This document shows positions 1-7,700 of a DNA stretch of 64,000 nt, piece after piece (positions within the stretch are counted from its first letter, which is position 1; every line of letters starts with the position of its first letter). The position numbers were made by a program, and so were the translations under genes. The stretch is from the NCBI RefSeq assembly GCF_900996245.1, contig NZ_CAAJGK010000043.1, positions 1 through 64,000 on the forward strand. Direction: 5' to 3'. The notes beneath the pieces were generated by a model. The model had not been told where the DNA came from, did not search any database, and was given only the letters and a program-made list of their open reading frames with translations. This DNA is from Paraburkholderia sp. BCC1886 (lineage in GTDB: Bacteria; Pseudomonadota; Gammaproteobacteria; Burkholderiales; Burkholderiaceae).

Positions 1-2
1 GT

Positions 3-2000
3 TTAGTGCGAACCGCCGCTGCCACCACCGCCACCACCGCCGTTACCGCCACCACCATTTCCACCGCCGTGGCCGCCACCATGGCCACCACCGCTGCCGC
101 TGCCATGGCCGCCGCTGTTGCCGTGGCCACCGCTGCTGCCTTGGCCACCGTTGCTGCCTTGGCCACCGTTGCTGCCTTGGCCACCGTTGCTGCCTTGGCC
201 ACCGTTGCTGCCTTGGCCACCGTTGCTGCCTTGGCCACCGCTGTTGCCGTGACCACCGCTGTTGCCGTGACCACCGCTGCTGCCTTCACCGCCGCTGTTG
301 CCGTGACCGCCGTTGCTGCCTTGGCCACCGCTGTTGCCCTGGCCACCGCTGTTGCCCTGGCCGCCGCTGTTGCCTTGACCACCGCTGTTGCCATGACCGC
401 CGTTGCTGCCTTGACCACCGTTGCTGCCTTGGCCACCGCTGCTGCCTTGACCACCGCTGTTGCCGTGACCACCGCTGCTGCCTTCACCGCCGCTGTTGCC
501 GTGACCGCCGTTGCTGCCTTGGCCACCGCTGTTGCCGTGACCGCCGCTGCTGCCTTCACCGCCGCTGTTGCCGTGACCGCCGTTGCTGCCTTGGCCACCG
601 TCACCATGACCGCCGTTGCCGTCGCCGTGACCACCGTTGCTGCCTTGGCCACCGTCGCCATGACCGCCATTGCCATTGCCGTGACCACCGTTGCTGCCTT
701 GGCCGCCATCACCATGACCGCCATTGCCTTCGCCGTGACCACCGTTACTGCCTTGGCCGCCGTCACCATGACCGCCGTTACCGTTGCCGTGACCACCGCT
801 GCCTTGGCCGCCATCACCATGACCGCCATTGCCGTCGCCGTGACCACCGTTGCTGCCTTGGCCGCCGTCACCATGACCGCCATTGCCGTCGCCGTGACCA
901 CCGTTGCTGCCTTGGCCGCCGTCACCATGACCGCCATTGCCATTGCCGTGACCACCGTTGCTGCCTTGGCCACCGTCGCCATGACCGCCATTGCCGTCGC
1001 CGTGACCACCGTTGCTGCCTTGGCCGCCGTCACCATGACCGCCATTGCCATGACCGCCGCTGCCGTTGCCGCCGTCTCCATGGCCGCCATCACCATGGCC
1101 GCCGTTGCCATTGCCGCCGTCTCCATGGCCGCCATCGCCATGACCGCCGCTGCCATTGCCGCCGTCTCCATGGCCACCATCGCCATGACCGCCGCTGCCG
1201 TTGCCGCCGTCTCCATGGCCGCCATCGCCATGACCGCCGCTGCCGTTGCCGCCGTCTCCATGGCCGCCGTCGCCGTGACCGCCGCTGCCGCCGTCGCCGT
1301 GACCGCCGCTGCCACCGGTCCCAGTTCCACCCGAGCCACCGGTCCCAGTTCCGCCCGTGCCGCCAGTTCCAGTTCCACCCGTGCCGCCCGTGCCGCCCGT
1401 ACCGCCAGTTCCAGTTCCGCCAGTGCCGCCGGTTCCCGTGCCGCCCGTGCCACCAGTTCCAGTCCCACCAGCACCGCCGGTTCCATTTCCGCCTGTTCCA
1501 GTCCCACCATTGGCGCCGCTGCCGTTTCCAGCGCCGCTGCCAGATCCGGTGCCCGCGCCATTCCCGGCACCCGCACTACCCGATCCATTGCTGCCAGTAC
1601 CTGTGCCTGTGCCTGTGCCAGTGCCAGTGCCCGTGCCAGAGCTTGCCCCAGCGCCAGTCGAAGAGCCCGAACCCGAACCAGAGCCCGCCCCAGCCCCCGA
1701 CCCCACGGCCGCCCCACCCCCGCTATTGCTCTGCGATCCCGCCGCCGCTGTCCCTCCCAAGCCCGCCGCCGCGACACCCACTCCGCCGCGCGCGCCTAAA
1801 TTGCCATGGTCCGGCCGGCAGCCCAGATTCGTCCCCGGAGGGCAATCGTGAGACTGAATCGGCGCCGTCGCACCCGCCGTCGCACCCGTAGCCGGCGACG
1901 TCGTCTGCGCGCCCGCCATCGCTGCGTACAAACTGACTGCAATTGCCAGAACCGCCTGGCGCGTCCCCAGATTCAACATTTCCCCGTGTTGCTTCTTCAT
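3..2000 (-). CDS. Secreted Gly/His-rich tandem-repeat protein
   Basis: The product is about 665 residues. The start is the ATG at 2000, preceded by an AAGGAG Shine-Dalgarno about 6 bases upstream; a longer reading frame to 2045 lacks one. Residues 1-31 form a signal peptide ending AMAGA before QTTSP, so export is expected. A short segment with two cysteines (CPPGTNLGC) follows. The rest is almost wholly Gly with Ser, Thr, Asn, His, Asp and Gln, in successive zones: GTG/GSG near the amino end, then GGHGDGG, then an 18-residue unit built on GGHGDGNGG, and finally a GGHGNSGGEGSS type unit. The protein ends GGSH. No RTX nonapeptide, sorting signal or enzyme domain is visible. It is probably a surface or extracellular structural protein; the regular His/Asp spacing could bind metal, which is inference. 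The function is unknown. Confidence 0.75.
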   Translation of the reverse strand: MKKQHGEMLNLGTRQAVLAIAVSLYAAMAGAQTTSPATGATAGATAPIQSHDCPPGTNLGCRPDHGNLGARGGVGVAAAGLGGTAAAGSQSNSGGGAAVGSGAGAGSGSGSGSSTGAGASSGTGTGTGTGTGTGTGSNGSGSAGAGNGAGTGSGSGAGNGSGANGGTGTGGNGTGGAGGTGTGGTGGTGTGGTGGTGTGGTGGTGGTGGTGTGGTGGTGTGGSGGTGTGGSGGHGDGGSGGHGDGGHGDGGNGSGGHGDGGHGDGGNGSGGHGDGGHGDGGNGSGGHGDGGHGDGGNGNGGHGDGGHGDGGNGSGGHGNGGHGDGGQGSNGGHGDGNGGHGDGGQGSNGGHGNGNGGHGDGGQGSNGGHGDGNGGHGDGGQGSNGGHGDGNGGHGDGGQGSGGHGNGNGGHGDGGQGSNGGHGEGNGGHGDGGQGSNGGHGNGNGGHGDGGQGSNGGHGDGNGGHGDGGQGSNGGHGNSGGEGSSGGHGNSGGQGSNGGHGNSGGEGSSGGHGNSGGQGSSGGQGSNGGQGSNGGHGNSGGQGNSGGQGNSGGQGNSGGQGSNGGHGNSGGEGSSGGHGNSGGHGNSGGQGSNGGQGSNGGQGSNGGQGSNGGQGSNGGQGSSGGHGNSGGHGSGSGGGHGGGHGGGNGGGGNGGGGGGGSGGSH
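110..1730 (-). repeat. Coding tandem-repeat arrays in the Gly-rich gene
   Basis: Several adjacent minisatellite zones are visible. From about 110 to 600 there are 18- and 36-base units coding GGHGNS/GGQGSN/GGEGSS. From about 590 to 1050 there are 54-base units coding an 18-residue block with GGHGDGNGG. From about 1040 to 1310 there are units coding GGHGDGG and GGNGSGG. From about 1310 to 1650 there are 9- to 15-base units coding GTGGTGG and GTGTG. All unit lengths are multiples of three, so changes in copy number would keep the frame. Confidence 0.85.
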
Positions 2001-2602
2001 TTCATTCTCCTTATCTCGCACCTGGAACGACCGGCCTAATAACAAGTGAATCTCTGCTCACCGTTAAAATGAAACTTCAAAGCCCGCTTGACCTCGCCGT
2101 TAGCCACTTTTAAAACCGATAAGTAAAGTGGCTCCCGGCTTCTCTCCCGCGCAAAATCCCGGTCCGATCTGGCGTGATTCAGGAGAGTCGAGTAGCCGCA
2201 CATGGACAAAAACGCTGAACAGGCACGGCCGGAGCTGATGGACGTTGAAGTTATGCGCAGCGTCATTCGCCGACCGTGCGCTAGACCACGTAAAGCCAGA
2301 TTGCGCCAATAATTAGTAATTAATCCCACACGCAAAACGCGGAGGACCGTGATTTACCGGCCTTAAAATCGGAATTTATGATTCGAAATCAGGTGACCGC
2401 CCGCCGGCCATGCCTATTTATTTCCGATCCGGTATATCGAGGTTTATCCGGAGCATTAGAACGGGATTAACGGGATTCGAATGAGAGGTATCAAACAGAC
2501 GGCGTAACGGCGTTTGTGAAGACCCGCCCGTTCCGGCGACAACAGGCGGCGACAACAGGCGACAATACGGCCACCGCAACTTCATCGACCACAGGAATAA
2601 CG
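2001..2602. other. Intergenic region between divergent genes
   Basis: This 602-base stretch separates the Gly-rich gene (minus) from the SDR gene (plus) and must hold both promoters. An AT-rich patch near 2305-2330 contains the small inverted repeat AATTA-G-TAATT (2311-2321), which stands out in the GC-rich surroundings. Short open frames on the minus strand (for example 2036-2335) have no ribosome binding site and no recognisable product. I see no RNA gene. Confidence 0.5.
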
Positions 2603-3364
2603 ATGCTTCTATCCGAACAATGGGTGCTGGTCACGGGCGGCGCCCGCGGGCTCGGCGCGGCAATCACGCGCGCTCTGGTGCGCGAGGGCGCAGGCGTCGT
2701 GGTGAATTACCGCAAGAGCGACGCGCTCGCCCAGGCGCTAAAAGAGGAACTCGGCGAACGCGTGTTGCCGATCCAGGCGGACGTCACCGACGCCGCCGCC
2801 GTCAACCGTCTGTTCGAGGCAGCACAGGCGCAAACGGGACAAACGATCGTGTCGGTGGTGAACAATGCGCTGGCCGACTTCCAGTTCGACGGCGATGCCC
2901 GCCCGAAAGTCGACTCGATCGACTGGAGCCGCTTCCAGCAGCAGATCGACGGCTCGCTCAAAGGTGCGCTCAACACGACGCAGGCGGCCATTGCCGGCAT
3001 GCGGGCGCGCGGCTTCGGACGAATAGTCAACGTGGGCACCAACCTGTTCCAGAATCCGGTCGTGCCGTATCACGACTACACGGCGGCCAAAGCGGCGCTG
3101 CTCTCGCTCACGCGCACCGCCGCCCACGATCTCGGCCCCGACGGCATCACGGTCAACATGGTGTCGGGCGGTCTGCTGCGCACGACCGATGCGAGCGCCG
3201 CCACGCCTGAGTTCGTGTTCGATCTGATTGCGAGTTCGACCCCCGTGCGGCGCGTCACCACCCCCGAAGAATTCGCGGATGCGGTGCTTTTCTTCCTGTC
3301 GCCATGGTCGCGCGCGGTGACCGGTCAGAACCTCATCGTCGACGGCGGTCTGGTCAAAGGCTGA
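2603..3364 (+). CDS. SDR-family oxidoreductase (FabG-like, atypical active site)
   Basis: A 253-residue Rossmann-fold short-chain dehydrogenase/reductase, probably a cytoplasmic NAD(P)H-dependent carbonyl reductase annotated in relatives as 3-oxoacyl-ACP reductase. The start at 2603 gives the usual SDR amino end; a reading frame to 2516 adds an unlikely extension. The cofactor motif TGGARGLG is at residues 11-18 and the catalytic YTAAK at 159-163. Other hallmarks differ: NNAG is NNAL (87-90), the position of the catalytic Ser is Thr146, and the Asn of the N-S-Y-K tetrad looks like Ser118. The protein ends with the usual VDGGL motif. It is a single gene, convergent with the quinone reductase gene. 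The true substrate is unknown. Confidence 0.85.
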   Translation: MLLSEQWVLVTGGARGLGAAITRALVREGAGVVVNYRKSDALAQALKEELGERVLPIQADVTDAAAVNRLFEAAQAQTGQTIVSVVNNALADFQFDGDARPKVDSIDWSRFQQQIDGSLKGALNTTQAAIAGMRARGFGRIVNVGTNLFQNPVVPYHDYTAAKAALLSLTRTAAHDLGPDGITVNMVSGGLLRTTDASAATPEFVFDLIASSTPVRRVTTPEEFADAVLFFLSPWSRAVTGQNLIVDGGLVKG

Positions 3365-3371
3365 ACGCAGC

Positions 3372-3401
3372 GTGCGGAGCCGCGACGACCGCGGCCCGCA
3401 C
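3372..3401. terminator. GC-rich hairpin between convergent genes
   Basis: GTGCGG-A-GCCGCG, a 5-base loop, then CGCGGC-CCGCAC form a near-perfect stem just after the SDR stop codon and 15 bases before the stop of the convergent gene. There is no T-tract, so intrinsic termination is only possible, not shown. Confidence 0.4.
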
Positions 3402-3415
3402 AGGCATCGGTTCGA

Positions 3416-4402
3416 TCAATCCACCTCCACCACAATGCGGCCGCGCGCGCTGCCCGCGCTCAGCCGCTCAAAACCCTGCAGCGCCGTTTCCAACCCGTAG
3501 CGCTGCGGATCCACCCGCGGCGCGAGTTTGCCTTCTTCGGCGAGTCGCGTCGCAAACCGCAACATCTCGCCGTGATGGGCGCGGCGCTCGCCCGACAGCA
3601 GCGCGTGTAACGTGAAGACGCCCGAATAGCTCGCCTCGCGAAACGACAGCGGCGCGAGCGCATGCGTGCCCCAACCGAGCGCGCTGACCACATGCCCAGA
3701 ATGCCTGACGGCGGCAAGAGAGGCGTCGAGCGTCGCCCCGCCCACGCTATCGAACACGAGATCGAAACCCATCCCTCCGGTCGCAGCGGCAACATATTGC
3801 TCGACCGTCTGCGTCCGGTAGTCGATCGGCGTTGCGCCCAGCGCCGCGATGAGCGCGCGATCGCCGGCTCCGGCGGTGGCGAAAACCTGCGCGCCGAGCG
3901 CCTTCGCCAGTTGCACGGCCAGATAACCCACGCCGCCCGCGCCGCCTTGTATGAGCGCGGTGTGTCCGGCCTGCAGGTTCGCCCGATCCACGATGCCCGA
4001 ATAGGCGGTAATAAAGCCGAGCGGCATCGAGGCGGCTTCGCGCATCGACAGATTCGCGGGTTTCAAGGCGAGCAGGTCTGCATCGACGGCCTGGTATTGC
4101 GCGAGCGAACCCTGCATTCCGCCGACGCCGCCCGTCATCCCGTACACCTCGTCGCCAACTTCGAATCCGTCGACGCCGGCGCCGAGCGCTTCCACTACAC
4201 CGGCCATGTCGATGCCGGGCACGAGCGGCAATGGATGCCGCGCATGCGCCGCCGCACCGGCGCGAATCTTGGTATCGAGCGGATTCAAACCCGCAGCGGC
4301 GACGCGCACGAGCACTTCGCCCGTCGCGGGAACCGGTCGCGGCATTTCAGTGAGTTCGAGCGGGCCGTTGTGCGCGCGCAGAACAAGAGCTTGCATGGAC
4401 AT
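3416..4402 (-). CDS. Zinc-independent MDR-family quinone oxidoreductase
   Basis: A 328-residue medium-chain dehydrogenase/reductase of the NADPH:quinone reductase type, expected to reduce quinones or activated alkenes in the cytosol. The ATG at 4402 has AGGA seven bases upstream; a frame running to 4507 lacks such a site. Residues 1-110 form the GroES-like domain (GLNPLDTKIRAG, GIDMAGVVEALG), followed by a Rossmann domain with GGAGGVGYLAVQLAKALGA. Catalytic-zinc cysteines are absent, as expected for the quinone reductase branch. It is divergent from the LysR gene at 4518, the classic arrangement of a regulator and its target. Confidence 0.85.
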   Translation of the reverse strand: MSMQALVLRAHNGPLELTEMPRPVPATGEVLVRVAAAGLNPLDTKIRAGAAAHARHPLPLVPGIDMAGVVEALGAGVDGFEVGDEVYGMTGGVGGMQGSLAQYQAVDADLLALKPANLSMREAASMPLGFITAYSGIVDRANLQAGHTALIQGGAGGVGYLAVQLAKALGAQVFATAGAGDRALIAALGATPIDYRTQTVEQYVAAATGGMGFDLVFDSVGGATLDASLAAVRHSGHVVSALGWGTHALAPLSFREASYSGVFTLHALLSGERRAHHGEMLRFATRLAEEGKLAPRVDPQRYGLETALQGFERLSAGSARGRIVVEVD

Positions 4403-4517
4403 GATGATTTCCTGTGATTGATCGAGCAAAGCGAGGCGATCCGACGACCGACAGGTGCATACTCCGCCATGCGAAAACGCACGTAAATCGAAAATTCCGC
4501 ATGGCATACAAACGAAA
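4403..4517. promoter_or_regulatory. Divergent promoter region, quinone reductase/LysR
   Basis: This 115-base spacer lies between the divergent starts. It contains GCAT-N8-ATGC (4457-4472), a possible LysR-type half-site pair of the partly symmetric kind expected here. The assignment is positional and is not confirmed by a second copy. Confidence 0.35.
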
Positions 4518-5456
4518 ATGAATGATCAGGAACTGGATTGGAGCGACGTTAAAATCTTCCTCGCGATCGTCCGTGGCGGCACGCTCGGCGCCGCCGCGCG
4601 CCTGACCGGACAGACGCAGCCGACCATGGGCCGGCGTCTGCGCGCGCTCGAAGCGGCGGTCGGTCACACGCTGTTTCAGCGCACGCGCGAAGGCTTTCTA
4701 CTCACCGACGAAGGCCAAGCCGTGCTGCTCTTCGCCGAGCGCATGCAGGAGGAAGCGCACGGCTTCAGCCGTGCGCTGGACGGTCGTGCACAGGAGTTGA
4801 CGGGGATGCTGCGGGTGTCGTCGTCCGACTGGTTCGGCGTGCATCTGCTCACGCCGGTTTTCTCGCGATTTCTGGAACGGCATCCGCAGGTGTCCATCGA
4901 ACTGGTCACCGATTCGCGCCGTTACAACCTGGCGCGCCGCGAAGCCGATCTGGTATTCCGGATCACGCCGTTCGAAGAAGCCGACGTCATCCAGCGTCAG
5001 TTGATGCATATGGACTACGCGTTATATGGTCGCGCCGACCTGGCCGCCGCTTTCACCCTGCGCGGCGCCAACGAAAAGTCGGGCGATCAGGAGCGGGCGC
5101 ACACCGGCGCCGGGCTGAGCCTGATCAGTATGAACAGCGCGTTCGGCACACTGCCGGACGTCGCATGGATCAGGCGAATGCTCCCGCAGGCCCGGCTGGC
5201 TTTCGGCAGCAACAACCGCGACGCGCAAGCGCAGATGTGCGCACGAGGCGCGGGTCTCGCGGTGCTGCCGTGCCCGCTGGGCGACGCAACACCCGGTCTC
5301 GTGAGAATCGACCTCGGCGAGCCCCCGCCCGGCCGCGACGTGTGGTTCGGTTATCACCGTGATCTGCGCAGGGTCGCACGCCTGCGTGCCCTACTCGATA
5401 TGACGATCGACGCGTTCGACCCTGGCGCAACGGGCGCAACGGGCGCAACGGGCTAG
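4518..5456 (+). CDS. LysR-family transcriptional regulator
   Basis: A 312-residue LysR regulator. The amino-terminal winged helix-turn-helix spans about residues 8-65 (LDWSDVKIFLAIVRGGTLG, then AARLTGQTQPTMGRRLRALE) and is followed by a type 2 periplasmic-binding-protein-like effector domain. The start at 4518 fits the family; the longer frame from 4455 overlaps the divergent promoter. By position it should control the quinone reductase gene at 4402 and possibly itself. The carboxyl end is odd: a 9-base unit repeated three times adds (ATG)n residues just before the stop. Confidence 0.9.
   Translation: MNDQELDWSDVKIFLAIVRGGTLGAAARLTGQTQPTMGRRLRALEAAVGHTLFQRTREGFLLTDEGQAVLLFAERMQEEAHGFSRALDGRAQELTGMLRVSSSDWFGVHLLTPVFSRFLERHPQVSIELVTDSRRYNLARREADLVFRITPFEEADVIQRQLMHMDYALYGRADLAAAFTLRGANEKSGDQERAHTGAGLSLISMNSAFGTLPDVAWIRRMLPQARLAFGSNNRDAQAQMCARGAGLAVLPCPLGDATPGLVRIDLGEPPPGRDVWFGYHRDLRRVARLRALLDMTIDAFDPGATGATGATG
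5427..5453 (+). repeat. Three 9-base tandem repeats at the 3' end of lysR
   Basis: GCAACGGGC occurs three times head to tail immediately before the TAG stop, coding Ala-Thr-Gly triplets. It is in frame and looks like a young slippage expansion. Confidence 0.85.
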
Positions 5457-5594
5457 CAAAACGACCTCCTTACACCCTCGCCATGACATCCTCATGTCTG
5501 TCGCGATATCCGTCGAAGTCCCGTCCAGCGGGCTTCCCGGGGCATCCGGATGTGTCAGAATGCGCGCCTGTAGAACGCTCATGCTGAACGGCTT

Positions 5595-6653
5595 ATGAAC
5601 CTGAACCTTGCGCCCGTCACTTACGGTTCGGACCGCGCGGGCCTCGTCTGCGGCTTCCGTTTCACGGCAGGCCAGGCGGGCGTGCCCATCGACGCGGACG
5701 ACGCCGCCCAATGGCTTGCCCTCGAACCGTCGGCGTCGTCGACATTGGCGACGGCCGCGCCCCACGACGACGGCGAATTCCTCTGGCTGCATTTCAATCT
5801 CGCGCACGTCTCCAGCGAAAAGTGGATGCACGCGCATCTGGACTTGCCGGAGAGTTTCTTCGAAGCCCTGCGCGAAGGCTCGCACTCGACCCGGATCGAA
5901 CACCAGCACGGCGCGCTGCTCGCGGTCGTCAACGACGTGATGTTCGATTTCGAGCAGACGCCGTCCGATATCGCGACGCTTTGGGTCTACACGCACGAGC
6001 GGCTGATGATCACCGCGCGCCTGAAGCCGCTGCGCTCCATCGACCGTTTGCGCGCGTCGGTCCGCGACGGCGAGCGTTTTGATACACCGGCCGAATTACT
6101 GATTCATCTGCTGCGCGATCAGGCTGATCTGCTCGTCACCATCGTGCGTCGCAGCAGCACCGAGGTGGATCGGCTCGAAGACCAGTTCCTGTCCCGCAAG
6201 AGCTTCGACAACCGCCGCGACCTCGGCGCGATGCGTCGCGTACTGGTGCGGCTGCAACGCCTGCTCGCGCCCGAGCCGGGATCGATTTTCCGGCTGCTGG
6301 TGCGACCGCCGGCGTGGCTGTCGGCGCAGGACGTGCAAAGTCTGCGCGATTCGACTGAAGAATTTTCCCTGGTGCTGGGCGATCTGTCCGGCCTCGCGGA
6401 GCGCATCAAGCTGCTCCAGGAAGAGATCGCCGCGCGGCTCACCGAGCAAAGCAATCGCACGCTCTTCACGCTGACGCTGGTGACGGTGCTCGCGTTACCG
6501 ATCAACATCATCGCCGGGCTGTTCGGGATGAACGTGGGCGGCATTCCGCTCGCGGAGAACCGGCATGGCTTCTGGTTCATGGTGCTAGTGGTGGTGAGTT
6601 TTACCGCGCTGACCGGCTGGTGGGGCTTTCGCCGGCGCTCGGGCGGACGCTGA
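5595..6653 (+). CDS. CorA/ZntB-family metal-ion channel protein
   Basis: A 352-residue inner-membrane protein of the CorA superfamily. A long soluble, largely helical cytoplasmic domain (1-290) precedes two carboxyl-terminal membrane helices (about 291-310 and 322-342). The selectivity motif GMN is at residues 311-313, followed by VGGIPL, which resembles the ZntB subgroup more than CorA itself. The likely role is divalent cation transport (Zn or Mg), pentameric by analogy with the family. The LysR stop lies 138 bases upstream; no operon partner is evident. Confidence 0.85.
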   Translation: MNLNLAPVTYGSDRAGLVCGFRFTAGQAGVPIDADDAAQWLALEPSASSTLATAAPHDDGEFLWLHFNLAHVSSEKWMHAHLDLPESFFEALREGSHSTRIEHQHGALLAVVNDVMFDFEQTPSDIATLWVYTHERLMITARLKPLRSIDRLRASVRDGERFDTPAELLIHLLRDQADLLVTIVRRSSTEVDRLEDQFLSRKSFDNRRDLGAMRRVLVRLQRLLAPEPGSIFRLLVRPPAWLSAQDVQSLRDSTEEFSLVLGDLSGLAERIKLLQEEIAARLTEQSNRTLFTLTLVTVLALPINIIAGLFGMNVGGIPLAENRHGFWFMVLVVVSFTALTGWWGFRRRSGGR

Positions 6654-6819
6654 CTGAAGCCCTGGAGTTCGTGTCGCGAAGTGGAATAACGGGGTCAGGC
6701 ACAGGAACTGCTGAGTGCTCTACGCGTCACATGTCCGGGCCGACACAGTGGATCGGCACGAGGACAGACAGCGAACTAATCAACCACCCGTTATGAACAC
6801 AACGAAGAAGGAAATAATC

Positions 6820-7410
6820 ATGCGCAGACGACAATTCATCATGACCGGTACCGCTGCTATCGCCGCCGCAGGCCTCAGCCTCACCGGTTGCACGACGACG
6901 TCGGCTTCCTCGGGCGCAGGGGCATCGTCGAACGCAGGCAAGCGCGACACCATCAACGCCGGTATCGACTCGACGCTGGCGCGTCTGTACGAAAACGTCG
7001 GCGGCTCGCGCGAACTGGTTGCGAAGGCGCGCGGCGTGCTGGTGTTCCCGTCGGTCATCTCGGCGGGCTTCTGGGTCGGCGGTCAGTATGGCGAAGGCGC
7101 ACTGCGCGTCGGCGGCCGCACGTCGGGCTATTACAGCACCGCCGCCGGCTCGTTCGGTCTGCAGATCGGCGCACAGTCGAAAGCGCTCGTGTTCCTGTTC
7201 ATGACGAACGACGCACTGAACAAATTCACGTCGAGCCAGGGCTGGGCCGCGGGTGGCGACGCCACGGTGGCCGTGCTGAAGGTCGGCGCGAACGGTGCGA
7301 TCGATACGTCGACCGCTACCAGCCCGGTCGAGGCATTCGTGCTGACCAACGGCGGCCTGATGGCCGGCGTGTCGCTCGAAGGCACGAAGGTATCGCGCCT
7401 GATGATCTAA
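6820..7410 (+). CDS. SYLF-domain lipoprotein (BPSL1445-like)
   Basis: A 196-residue exported protein. The start at 6820 has AAGGA seven to eight bases upstream; upstream ATGs lack one. The amino end MRRRQFIMTG fits a twin-arginine signal (RRQFI), and LTGC gives a lipobox with Cys24, so a Tat-exported lipoprotein is likely. Residues 50-196 form a SYLF (Ysc84-type) domain with the typical ARGVLVFPSVISAGFWVGGQ and GLQIGAQSKALVFLFM stretches. SYLF domains bind lipids in eukaryotes, and the B. pseudomallei homologue is a known antigen. The exact role in the bacterial envelope is unknown. Confidence 0.85.
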   Translation: MRRRQFIMTGTAAIAAAGLSLTGCTTTSASSGAGASSNAGKRDTINAGIDSTLARLYENVGGSRELVAKARGVLVFPSVISAGFWVGGQYGEGALRVGGRTSGYYSTAAGSFGLQIGAQSKALVFLFMTNDALNKFTSSQGWAAGGDATVAVLKVGANGAIDTSTATSPVEAFVLTNGGLMAGVSLEGTKVSRLMI

Positions 7411-7478
7411 GCGATCCGGTGGCCAGCTCGCCGCGCATACTGCGTTAGGCGCGAGCGGCCTCGCGAACGATCCTTGAA

Positions 7479-7515
7479 AGTCACGCAGCCGCTTCGCCGG
7501 CCGCGTGGCTTTTTT
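7479..7515 (+). terminator. Intrinsic terminator after the SYLF gene
   Basis: AGTCACGC (7479-7486) pairs with GCGTGGCT (7503-7510) with one G-T wobble around a GC-rich loop, followed by a run of six T (7510-7515). It lies 69 bases after the stop. Confidence 0.7.
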
Positions 7516-7700
7516 CATGGCGCCGCGCGTGCCGTGCGCTGCGCGTGCTGCCGGACACCCAGGCCGTCCTGCGGTACCATCCGTGCTTTCGTCATTTCGG
7601 CCTGTTCGCCCGGCTTGCGATGTCCTCTGCCGGGACTCTCTTTGCGACGACACCTCTGGCTGTCGTCACGCCGTGCCTCACCGCCGCCTCTCGCTGAACC

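Noticed and set aside
6..1851. Long plus-strand open frames (Ala-rich and Pro-rich) opposite the Gly-rich gene
   Set aside because: They arise because the antisense of Gly-rich repeats lacks stops; no ribosome site, signal peptide or family is visible, while the minus-strand frame has all of them.
3..2000. RTX-type calcium-binding repeats in the Gly-rich protein
   Set aside because: The GGxGxDxUx nonapeptide with its hydrophobic position is absent; units are 6, 12 or 18 residues with His.
2036..2335. Possible 99-residue minus-strand gene upstream of the Gly-rich gene
   Set aside because: No ribosome site, no recognisable product, and it overlaps the probable promoter.
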